Origin: an uncultured Collinsella sp.
GTDB lineage: Bacteria > Actinomycetota > Coriobacteriia > Coriobacteriales > Coriobacteriaceae
Length of the DNA stretch: 5,087 nucleotides
Reading direction: 5' to 3'
Assembly (NCBI GenBank): GCA_905204635.1
Contig: CAJLAN010000140.1
Span: forward strand, 1 to 5,087
Positions 1 to 5,087 of this stretch are shown piece after piece (the first letter of the stretch is position 1; each line of letters opens with the position of its first letter). Below the pieces are notes generated by a model that searched no databases, was not told the DNA's origin, and worked only from the letters and a program-made list of their open reading frames with translations. A program made the translations under genes and the position numbers.

Positions 1-990
1 CAGCTGGCTGGCGTTCATGCCGCCCATGCCACCTGCCATGCCCATGCCCATAAAGCCGGCCATTGCGCCGTTGGGGTTAGCGGCCGCCGCGCGCATCGCG
101 TCGCTCTGGGCGCTGGCGATGTTGGCTGCTGCCATGGTGGGATCGCGCATGACCGCGGCCTTCTGCAGGTCCTTGATCATCTGCTCGTCTTCTTGCGAGG
201 CGGCGATGGAGTTGACGCCAAAGCTTACGATCTCGACGCCGCGCAGGTCGCGCCAGTCGGCCGAGAGGACCTCGTTGAGCGCGCGGGCGAGCTCGGTGGT
301 GTGGCCGGGGATGGCACTGTAGCGGATGCCCATCTCCGAGATCTTGGCAAAGGCGGGCTGCAGGGCGGTGAGCAGCTCGGACTTAAGCTGGCTGTCGATC
401 TTGTCGCGCGTATAGCTATCGGTCACGTTGCCGCATACGTTGGTGTAGAACAGCAGCGGGTTGGTGATGCGGTACGAATACTCGCCGTTGCAGCGCACGG
501 AGATGTCGACGTCCAGGCCAATGTTGTTATCGACCACGCGGAAGGGCACGGGCGAGGCGGTGCCGTACTTGTTGCCGATGATCTCCTTGGTGTTGATGAA
601 GTAGACACGCTGGTCCTTGCCCGCGTCGCCGCCAAAGGTAAAGCGGCTGCCGATATTGGCGAAGGTCTCCTTGATGGAATCGCCCAGGTTGCCGCTAAAG
701 ACGCTCGGCTCGCTGCCGGTGTCAAAGACGAACTCACCGGGCTCCAGCGCGACTTCGATGATCTTGCCGTTTTGCACCACGAGCATGCCCTGGCCGTCGT
801 TGACGGCGATGACCGAGCCGTTGGAGATGACGTTGTCCTCGCCGCGCGTGTTGGAGCTGCGGCCGCCGGTGCGCTTGCTGCCCTTGCAGGCCAAGACGTC
901 AGCGGGCATCGATTCGCAGTAGATAAATTCCTTCCACTGGTCGGCCATGACGCCGCCGGCAGCACCCAATCCAGCTTTCAAGAGTCCCAT
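1..990 (-). CDS. SPFH/Band-7 domain protein, YdjI-like (partial, C-terminus outside window)
   Basis: 330 codons run from the ATG at 990-988 to the window edge with no stop, so the C-terminus is missing. A ribosome site AAAGGAAG (997-1004) lies six bases before the ATG, which fixes the start. The N-terminus (residues 1-50, MGLLKAGLGAAGG then DQWKEFIYCESMP) and the body match the YdjI-type SPFH family, often annotated 'virion core protein'. The SPFH core spans roughly 30-255, including SVIAVNDGQGMLVVQNGKI near 59-77 and VEIVSFGVNSI near 252-262. Residues 265-300 are a polar, alanine-rich helical stretch, followed by a Gly/Met-rich linker (308-326). There is no signal peptide or obvious membrane helix, so a cytoplasmic protein that assembles on the membrane is expected. 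In this family the linker usually leads to a C-terminal zinc ribbon; that is inference here. It is the last visible gene of the three-gene minus-strand cluster. SPFH proteins oligomerise and organise membrane microdomains; YdjI of B. subtilis belongs to the PspA envelope-stress operon. The exact role here is unproven. Confidence 0.9.
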   Translation of the reverse strand, partial: MGLLKAGLGAAGGVMADQWKEFIYCESMPADVLACKGSKRTGGRSSNTRGEDNVISNGSVIAVNDGQGMLVVQNGKIIEVALEPGEFVFDTGSEPSVFSGNLGDSIKETFANIGSRFTFGGDAGKDQRVYFINTKEIIGNKYGTASPVPFRVVDNNIGLDVDISVRCNGEYSYRITNPLLFYTNVCGNVTDSYTRDKIDSQLKSELLTALQPAFAKISEMGIRYSAIPGHTTELARALNEVLSADWRDLRGVEIVSFGVNSIAASQEDEQMIKDLQKAAVMRDPTMAAANIASAQSDAMRAAAANPNGAMAGFMGMGMAGGMGGMNASQL

Positions 991-1038
991 GGTGATCTTC
1001 CTTTCTCGTCAAAGGCCGGGTGGTATTGGTCAGGATGG

Positions 1039-2361
1039 TTAATCGTCCTTGTCGTCCTTCATGACAACGGTGGTCTCGGTGTGGCTGAAGGTGTCGTGCT
1101 TCTCGGTCAGGTCGAGCTCGCCACAGTAGCAATCGGCGTGGGTGGCCTCGTTGGCCGTCTTGAGCTGGCCCACCAGCAGCACGTCTGCGATGACCACGAT
1201 GATCAGCGGCGCGACGATGTTGATGAGGATGCCCTCGATATCAAAGGTGAGGTAATCCGGATCGAAGGCGTTCTCACCCATGAAGAGGATCTGGGAGAGG
1301 ACAAATCCGATCACAAAGAACAGCACCGAGGCGATAGCGAGCTTGGGCTTGGAGCAAGGAAGCTCGCCGACCATACGGCCGGTTTGGCCGTTCATGGCAA
1401 ACAGGTAGCTCTTGCCGTTCCACGAGGTGGAAAGCATCCACACGGGGAACAGGGCATAGTCGCTGTCTTCCCAGGTGTAGTCGAGCTGCTTGCTTTCGAC
1501 CGTGGCATCGTCATATTCGTCGACGACGGTTTCGCGCAGGGCCGAGATCGTGCTTTCCTCCATGCGGCGTTCGGCGCGCGCCTTGCAGGTTTCGCAGTCC
1601 TCGTCGTAGCGGTTGGCGATGTAGCCGGGCATATACGCGACCGAAAACGGGCGCAGGGCATCGTAGTCAAACGGCTCGATGGCGTCCATGTGGCCGTCGG
1701 GCATCTTGGACGATCCGTCGACGGGCACGCGCTTAAACGAGATGTTTCCCTTGCGGTAGGCGTCGTAGTGGTCGGTGGTCGTGACGGTGCGGTCGGATTC
1801 CTCGGTCACGGTCTCGTTGGTCGCATCGAAGTACACTTCGCCGTCAACGCGGGCGCCGTAGAGCCAAAACGGCACGTAGACACCTTGGACCTCGTCGATG
1901 TGGTTGCCGGTGACAAAGCTCTTGGGCAGCAAGATCTTGCCCTTGTAGTGTTCCTTGAGTGCGGCTGTGACGTCGTCGCGCCCGAGCTTAAACGGAATTA
2001 CCAGGTCGGGCGAGAAGTCGCCAGAGAGCTGGCCGGGCGCCACGGCGGAGTTGCCGCAGTACGGGCAGGTGGTGACGGCGACGGTGCCGTCGGACACGAG
2101 CTCGGCGCCGCACGACGAGCAGATGTAGCCAGCGTTTTGGGCGAGCTCCTGCACCGCGTCGTCGGCGACGGGCTTGGGCGTTGCGGCTGCTGCATCGGCT
2201 TTGGCATCTGCCTTGTCCTGGCGCTCGCGATAGAGGGCCTCGACTTCTTCGACTTCAAAACGAGAATCGCAGTAGTCACAGACGAGCTTTTGCTCGGCAC
2301 TGGCAAAATGCAAGGGGCCACCGCAGGCAGGGCACTGATAGTTAACGCTCTCGAAGGCCAT
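1039..2361 (-). CDS. TFIIB-type zinc-ribbon protein with two C-terminal membrane helices
   Basis: 440 residues, ATG at 2361-2359 and TAA at 1041-1039. A ribosome site AAAGGA (2368-2373) lies six bases before the start. Two four-cysteine zinc ribbons are visible: C10/C13 with C28/C31 (QCPACGG and CDYCDS), and C81/C84 with C99/C102 (CSSCGAE and CPYCGNS). A charged, Ala-rich linker (about 41-75) separates them. A soluble region (about 115-335) contains VIPFKLGRDD and GVYVPFWLYGARVDGEVYF, motifs typical of proteins annotated 'TFIIB-type zinc ribbon-containing protein'. Two hydrophobic helices follow, about 341-361 and 377-399, joined by a short acidic loop, and the polar tail ends KDDKDD. Both termini are therefore predicted to be cytoplasmic. 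Further cysteines occur at C256/C259 and C411/C413. Despite the ribbon name this is unlikely to be a transcription factor. It probably anchors a zinc-ribbon/SPFH complex to the membrane, as proposed for B. subtilis YdjG. It lies 24 nt after the DUF4428 gene and 48 nt before the SPFH gene, consistent with one transcript. Confidence 0.9.
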   Translation of the reverse strand: MAFESVNYQCPACGGPLHFASAEQKLVCDYCDSRFEVEEVEALYRERQDKADAKADAAAATPKPVADDAVQELAQNAGYICSSCGAELVSDGTVAVTTCPYCGNSAVAPGQLSGDFSPDLVIPFKLGRDDVTAALKEHYKGKILLPKSFVTGNHIDEVQGVYVPFWLYGARVDGEVYFDATNETVTEESDRTVTTTDHYDAYRKGNISFKRVPVDGSSKMPDGHMDAIEPFDYDALRPFSVAYMPGYIANRYDEDCETCKARAERRMEESTISALRETVVDEYDDATVESKQLDYTWEDSDYALFPVWMLSTSWNGKSYLFAMNGQTGRMVGELPCSKPKLAIASVLFFVIGFVLSQILFMGENAFDPDYLTFDIEGILINIVAPLIIVVIADVLLVGQLKTANEATHADCYCGELDLTEKHDTFSHTETTVVMKDDKDD

Positions 2362-2385
2362 GATCGGTCCTTTCCGCGCCGGGGG

Positions 2386-3123
2386 CTATGCGCCGATGGC
2401 GCCGCCGCAGTATTCGCAGCGCCCACTGGCATCGGGAATGGTGGTGGCTCCGCAGAAGGGGCAGGTCACCGCGGTCTTGGGAGCCTTGGCGGCCACGACG
2501 CTGTCGCGCGTCTCCTGGCGCAGCTGCACCAGGGCGTCGCGGACCTCGGTTGCCTGGCGCTTGGCCTCGCGGTATTCGATGGAGCCGCGCTGATCGATGG
2601 TGGAGTCGTTCACGCGCAGGTTGATCTCGGTGAAGTACGGCGTGTTGACGTGGATGGTCAGATTAAAGTCGTAATCCAGGTCGTAGCGCGGCGGGTTGTA
2701 GCTCTCGCGCTCGCCGTCCTTGGTCTCGCGATAGATCTCGGTGCGATGCTCGTCGATATCCATATCGCAGCCGAGTACCTGCGAGAACTCGATGATGTCG
2801 GGATTGGCGTCGCGCCAGCGGCTCTGCGAAGTGATGATCAGCAGGCCCGCGTCCTCATCGAGCATAATATTGGTGCGCCCGGCAGAAAGCGTGCGCGTGG
2901 GGTTGAACGAAGACAGGCGCTCGGCGTTGGCCTCGCGGTAGGCGAGTTGCTCACGGATATCGTCCGCGGTGCTGGAGCGATAGCCGTGAAAGTAGGGGGA
3001 GAGCTTGCCGGCGCACTCTTTGCACAGGTAGCCTTCATTGATTTTTGTCTTACCTAGAAGTCCCAGCTCGGTACCGCAAATCGCGCACTCTTTCTTCTCG
3101 AACATCTTGTCAAAGAAGCCCAT
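2386..3123 (-). CDS. DUF4428 domain protein with C-terminal zinc ribbon
   Basis: 245 residues, ATG at 3123-3121 and TAG at 2388-2386. A strong ribosome site GGGAGG (3129-3134) sits five bases upstream. The N-terminus is a DUF4428 zinc module: C13/C16 (ECAICGTELGLLGKTK) and C34/C37 (GYLCKECAGKLSPYF). The middle (about 50-180) is a soluble domain predicted to be rich in beta strands, with the stretch RTNIMLDEDAGLLIITSQ near 83-100. Residues 180-212 are charged and likely helical or coiled coil (REAKRQATEVRDALVQLRQE). A second zinc ribbon closes the protein: C221/C224 (CPFCG) and C236/C239 (CEYCG). There is no signal peptide or membrane helix, so it is cytoplasmic. It is the first gene of the minus-strand cluster and faces the divergent LuxR-type gene. 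No biochemical function is established for DUF4428 proteins. The presence of zinc ribbons in neighbouring gene products suggests partners in one complex, which is inference. The domain call is strong; the role is unknown. Confidence 0.88.
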   Translation of the reverse strand: MGFFDKMFEKKECAICGTELGLLGKTKINEGYLCKECAGKLSPYFHGYRSSTADDIREQLAYREANAERLSSFNPTRTLSAGRTNIMLDEDAGLLIITSQSRWRDANPDIIEFSQVLGCDMDIDEHRTEIYRETKDGERESYNPPRYDLDYDFNLTIHVNTPYFTEINLRVNDSTIDQRGSIEYREAKRQATEVRDALVQLRQETRDSVVAAKAPKTAVTCPFCGATTIPDASGRCEYCGGAIGA

Positions 3124-3241
3124 GGCTGCCTCCCATCAACAGGTAGCGTGTGTCACTTTTGATGATGGGGGAGTGTGCGATCCTTCGCGATACCCAGACG
3201 GCTCAAGGAGTCTCCACAACTGGGACACATGGCCCATTTTT

Positions 3242-3276
3242 GACTAGTCGTTGGGGACGTTCTTAAACGACTAGTC
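3242..3276. repeat. Inverted repeat 1 (11-bp perfect arms, 13-nt loop)
   Basis: The left arm GACTAGTCGTT (3242-3252) and right arm AACGACTAGTC (3266-3276) are perfectly complementary. They enclose the loop GGGGACGTTCTTA (3253-3265). Each arm also contains the self-palindrome GACTAGTC, extended to CGACTAGTCG on the right (3268-3277). No T-run follows on either strand, so a simple terminator is unlikely. Confidence 0.85.
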
Positions 3277-3296
3277 GCGGGGGACACTCTTCGGCC

Positions 3297-3323
3297 ACTC
3301 ATTGGGGACGTACTTAAATGAGT
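3297..3323. repeat. Inverted repeat 2 (7-bp arms, same 13-nt loop)
   Basis: The left arm ACTCATT (3297-3303) and right arm AATGAGT (3317-3323) enclose GGGGACGTACTTA (3304-3316), the loop of inverted repeat 1 with one substitution. Compared with repeat 1 at an offset of 51, two stem pairs have changed on both sides (G-C to A-T and G-C to C-G), so pairing is kept while sequence changes. An outer inverted repeat TCGGCCA (3291-3297) / TGGCCGA (3342-3348) and a small GGAG-ACA-CTCC hairpin (3331-3341) could make this copy a three-way junction. Confidence 0.75.
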
Positions 3324-3414
3324 AGTAGTTGGAGACACTCCTGGCCGAGCTAGAGATCGCGCGCGTCCCTTCTGGTCCATGCGGCTCAAAATCGCGGCGT
3401 GATGTGGACGGCTG

Positions 3415-3449
3415 GGGTCGAATTGGCAGCATTTCGAGCCTGGCTTCGA
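3415..3449. promoter_or_regulatory. TTCGA-type inverted repeats, possible operator upstream of the LuxR-type gene
   Basis: GGGTCGAA (3415-3422) and TTCGAGCC (3433-3440) are complementary except for one G-G mismatch. The right arm can alternatively pair with GGCTTCGA (3442-3449), with one bulged base. The cluster ends two bases before the candidate -35 at 3452, a usual place for an operator. No known binding motif is recognised, so this is a candidate only. Confidence 0.25.
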
Positions 3450-3451
3450 TA

Positions 3452-3480
3452 TTGAGACTGGTTCTTTATTAAAATGGAAT
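3452..3480 (+). promoter_or_regulatory. Weak candidate promoter for the LuxR-type gene
   Basis: TTGAGA (3452-3457) and TGGAAT (3475-3480) are separated by 17 bases. The -35 matches the consensus well, but the -10 matches at only four of six positions. The AT-rich segment TTCTTTATTAAAAT between them is the most AT-rich stretch of the region and could supply an alternative -10 (TATTAA). Confidence 0.3.
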
Positions 3481-3499
3481 TCCAGACAATTGAGCGGCC

Positions 3500-3504
3500 G
3501 GGGG
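3500..3504 (+). promoter_or_regulatory. Ribosome site deciding the LuxR-type start
   Basis: GGGGG lies six bases before the ATG at 3511, a Shine-Dalgarno-like match with good spacing. The longer reading from TTG at 3490 has only the weak TGGAAT nearby. The ATG at 3520 has GAGGGG almost touching it, which is too close. The 3511 start is therefore preferred. Confidence 0.45.
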
Positions 3505-3510
3505 TTAACC

Positions 3511-4977
3511 ATGAGGGGCATGGGAGACACAACCGCATATCTGCGTCGGGGCATTCGGGAGATTATATGCCTGGCGCTGTTCTTCTTCACGTTTTTGGCG
3601 TGCGAGTATCTCTTTGATGTGCGCATAGCCGAGTTCGTGCCATCGAGTGAGGTCGTCATCTACGAGAGCATCGTTGTCGGCGCGAGCGTGATTGGCTTTT
3701 TCGTGCGCCCATTTCTGTACTATCGCCTTCCCCAGACGATCGATGCGACGAGCGATATTACAGGCGTGCTGTTGGTATCGGCGTTGCTGCTGATGATTAC
3801 GGCAGTGCGGTTTGAGGTAGTAATTGCCGGCGGCCTGGTGGCGTGCTGCGCCCTGGGCTATTGCGGATCGACCGCCCATGCCAATCTTGCGCGGCGTTTT
3901 GCGCAGACGCCCTGCCTGGCGCGCGCCGCCGCACTTTCCTATGCCATGGGCGTTCTGGTACAGGTGATCAACCACATGGTGATGCCTGTCGGCATTCCTC
4001 AGCAGGCTGTTCTGGTCGTCTGTGCGATCGCGCAGGTGGCGTTGCTCCACGGTGCCCGACGCGCCAAGTGGCATGACGATCCCGAGGCAAAGGCGGCATT
4101 CCGTCGCGCCGTAGTTCGCCTGACCGTGGCGACGGCGTATCTTTCCAGCGTATTCGCCGCTCTCAACGCGGGCTTCACGACCCTGCATGCTGTCGGAGCC
4201 GTCGATTTGGGCGATTGGCCGCGCCTGCTGCTTGTCGTGAGCTCGTTGGTCGCTGGCGCACTATTTGACCTGCACGGCCGCTCGTATATGAATATCGGCA
4301 TGACATGTGCCGCCATACTGTCCACGTTTTCGTTCTTTGTGCTCATCATCGATGGCAATGGCGGCAACGAGCTTGCTGCCACGATCATCTTTTATCTGGG
4401 CTCGGGCTTTTTCGTGGTGTTCTTTACCACAAAATATGCCGCCGTCTCGCTCTATGCGCGCTGGTCATATTTTTGGCCGTGCATGGGTCGCGTCGTCAAC
4501 AACGTGTGCTCGATGTTCGTGACGGCGCCGGCAGTGGCGATTATCTCGAGTCAAAATGTGCTGGCTGCGGTCGGTGCGGCGCTCGTGATGTTTGTGGGCA
4601 TTGCGATTACGCTGCTGGGGCAGTTGGGGCAACGAGCCGATGATGCCGCGATGCGGGACGGACTGCCGCTTGCCACCGACGATCTTGGTGGGGATCTTGC
4701 GCCCACATGCTCCGACCCCGAGCCCGTGGAGGCAGCGGAGCCCACGTCCGATGAACGCCTCGATGCCTTCGTCGTCACCTTTGGGCTTACAAGGCGCGAG
4801 CGCGATATTCTTGAGGTCTTGGTCGTTTCGGACCAGAGCGTTCAGGACATCGCCACAACGCTTTTCCTTTCGCGCTCCACGCTCTATCGTCACATTTCCT
4901 CGATCAACAAAAAGACCGGCACCGCCTCGCGCGTGGCCCTCATCAACTTCTTCTGGTCCTGGACACCCAAGGACTAG
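3511..4977 (+). CDS. Membrane-embedded LuxR-type transcriptional regulator (about 12 TM segments plus C-terminal HTH)
   Basis: 488 residues from ATG 3511 to TAG 4975-4977; a TTG at 3490 would add seven residues. The first 375 residues are strongly hydrophobic, with about twelve membrane segments near 17-34, 48-68, 82-98, 102-121, 138-158, 163-181, 199-221, 236-252, 260-280, 287-308, 327-346 and 349-371, an MFS-like layout. A polar, acidic linker (about 374-415) leads to a LuxR/GerE helix-turn-helix. That domain starts LTRRERDILEVL (425-436), continues QDIATTLFLSRSTLYRHISS (445-464, containing the recognition helix), and ends KTGTASRVALINFF. There is no phosphoacceptor receiver domain and no autoinducer-binding domain. 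Regulators of this build are abundant in Coriobacteriia and are thought to sense a ligand or membrane state directly while holding the DNA-binding domain at the membrane; the ligand is unknown. It is divergent from the zinc-ribbon/SPFH operon, so it may control that operon or itself. This is inference from position only. Confidence 0.93.
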   Translation: MRGMGDTTAYLRRGIREIICLALFFFTFLACEYLFDVRIAEFVPSSEVVIYESIVVGASVIGFFVRPFLYYRLPQTIDATSDITGVLLVSALLLMITAVRFEVVIAGGLVACCALGYCGSTAHANLARRFAQTPCLARAAALSYAMGVLVQVINHMVMPVGIPQQAVLVVCAIAQVALLHGARRAKWHDDPEAKAAFRRAVVRLTVATAYLSSVFAALNAGFTTLHAVGAVDLGDWPRLLLVVSSLVAGALFDLHGRSYMNIGMTCAAILSTFSFFVLIIDGNGGNELAATIIFYLGSGFFVVFFTTKYAAVSLYARWSYFWPCMGRVVNNVCSMFVTAPAVAIISSQNVLAAVGAALVMFVGIAITLLGQLGQRADDAAMRDGLPLATDDLGGDLAPTCSDPEPVEAAEPTSDERLDAFVVTFGLTRRERDILEVLVVSDQSVQDIATTLFLSRSTLYRHISSINKKTGTASRVALINFFWSWTPKD

Positions 4978-4995
4978 CTAATCTCCCAATAAGTC

Positions 4996-5054
4996 GCGGT
5001 GGAATAGTCCCTAAATTAAAGTCACGGGGCTTTAAACAGGAACTATTTCACCGC
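4996..5054. repeat. 59-nt near-perfect palindrome downstream of the LuxR-type gene, possible terminator
   Basis: GCGGTGGAATAGT (4996-5008) pairs with ACTATTTCACCGC (5042-5054) over 13 positions with one G-T wobble. After a C-A mismatch, CCT (5010-5012) pairs with AGG (5038-5040). After a small AAA/AC internal loop, TTAAAG (5016-5021) pairs with CTTTAA (5030-5035) around the loop TCACGGGG. The left arm begins 18 bases after the regulator's stop codon, a usual terminator place. However, neither strand has a T-run after the stem, so a classical intrinsic terminator is not supported. A dispersed palindromic repeat is the alternative. Confidence 0.6.
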
Positions 5055-5087
5055 AATTGCTGAGGGGATAGACTGCGGCGGCGGCAG

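Larger units (their letters stand above)
3222..3348. repeat. Array of two hairpin repeats with three GGNGACAC...GGCC spacers
   Basis: The order is spacer, hairpin, spacer, hairpin, spacer. The spacers carry GGGACAC then GGCC (3222-3234), GGGACAC then GGCC (3281-3296), and GGAGACAC then GGCC (3331-3346). The hairpins share the direct repeat TTGGGGACGTNCTTAAA, with copies starting at 3251 and 3302. The hairpin loops and the GACACTC segments (3283 and 3334) both repeat at an offset of exactly 51 bp. The layout suggests a multi-copy palindromic intergenic element, REP-like in style, but no transposase gene or target duplication is visible here to confirm that. Confidence 0.7.
3124..3510. other. 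Divergent intergenic region (387 bp) with repeat array and candidate control sites
   Basis: This gap separates the start of the minus-strand DUF4428 gene from the preferred start of the plus-strand LuxR-type gene. I see no convincing coding sequence in it. From left to right it holds the ribosome site of the minus operon (3129-3134) and a featureless stretch with a small GCGA/TCGC hairpin (3177-3188). Next come the repeat array (3222-3348), about 65 bp with nothing recognised, a cluster of TCGAA/TTCGA inverted repeats (3415-3449), and a weak rightward promoter candidate (3452-3480). I could not find a convincing -35/-10 pair for the leftward operon. Confidence 0.8.

Noticed and set aside
193..3057. 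A 954-codon open frame on the plus strand spanning all three minus-strand genes
   Set aside because: It is the exact codon-register antisense of the three real genes, which all happen to share one frame. Stops in that register need TTA, CTA or TCA codons in the sense genes, and GC-rich genes avoid these. It has no family resemblance, and the gene-side proteins show clear domains.
3221..3241. TGGG...CCCA hairpin followed by five T residues, terminator-like on the plus strand
   Set aside because: The stem is only four pairs, and no plus-strand gene lies upstream that it could end. It is better read as part of the repeat array's first spacer.
3411..3440. A tRNA TPsiC-arm-like string (GGGTCGAATT)
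   Set aside because: No acceptor stem, anticodon arm or CCA end can be placed around it, so it is a chance match within the inverted-repeat cluster.
3153..3659. Minus-strand open frame of 168 codons across the intergenic region
   Set aside because: It starts inside the antisense of the LuxR-type gene and crosses the repeat array. Its composition is low-complexity and shows no recognisable domain, so it is taken as a shadow.
3505..4188. Minus-strand open frame of 227 codons opposite the LuxR-type gene
   Set aside because: It is antisense to the membrane domain of a clear gene. Its product is rich in His, Arg and Gln with no domain, so it is treated as an artefact.
5043..5087. Possible C-terminal tail of a convergent minus-strand gene (15 codons ending in TAG inside the palindrome)
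   Set aside because: All three minus frames stay open over this short stretch, and the Pro-rich or Ala-rich products show nothing recognisable. The window is too short to decide.

Overview
The window looks like a GC-rich chromosomal segment from a Coriobacteriia-type actinobacterium, with a Collinsella-like gut species most likely. This rests on the codon bias (Leu TTA/CTA and Ser TCA almost absent from the left-hand genes), the domain types of the left-hand genes, and a LuxR-type regulator with a large multi-membrane-span N-terminus, which is characteristic of this class. The genus is inference; no rRNA or other marker gene is present.

Left part (1-3123, all minus strand): a compact three-gene cluster read right to left. 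First is a 245-residue DUF4428 protein with a zinc-binding module at each end. After a 24-nt gap comes a 440-residue protein with two TFIIB-like zinc ribbons and two C-terminal membrane helices. After a 48-nt gap comes an SPFH/Band-7 protein of the YdjI type, whose C-terminus runs off the window at base 1. Spacing, shared strand and good ribosome sites argue for one operon. The combination resembles the B. subtilis ydjGHI side of the PspA envelope-stress operon. The likely theme is a membrane-attached scaffold built from an SPFH oligomer and zinc-ribbon partners. No pspA gene is visible in the window.

Middle (3124-3510): a 387-bp divergent intergenic region. It holds an array of two related inverted repeats, 51 bp apart, with an identical-length 13-nt loop (GGGGACGTNCTTA). 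The stems differ in sequence but stay complementary. They are interleaved with three GGNGACAC...GGCC segments. The right part holds small TTCGA-type inverted repeats and a weak promoter candidate for the rightward gene.

Right part (3511-4977, plus strand): a 488-residue regulator with about twelve hydrophobic segments followed by a C-terminal LuxR/GerE helix-turn-helix. It is followed by a 59-nt near-perfect palindrome (4996-5054) that may end transcription or be a dispersed repeat. Bases 5055-5087 cannot be assigned.
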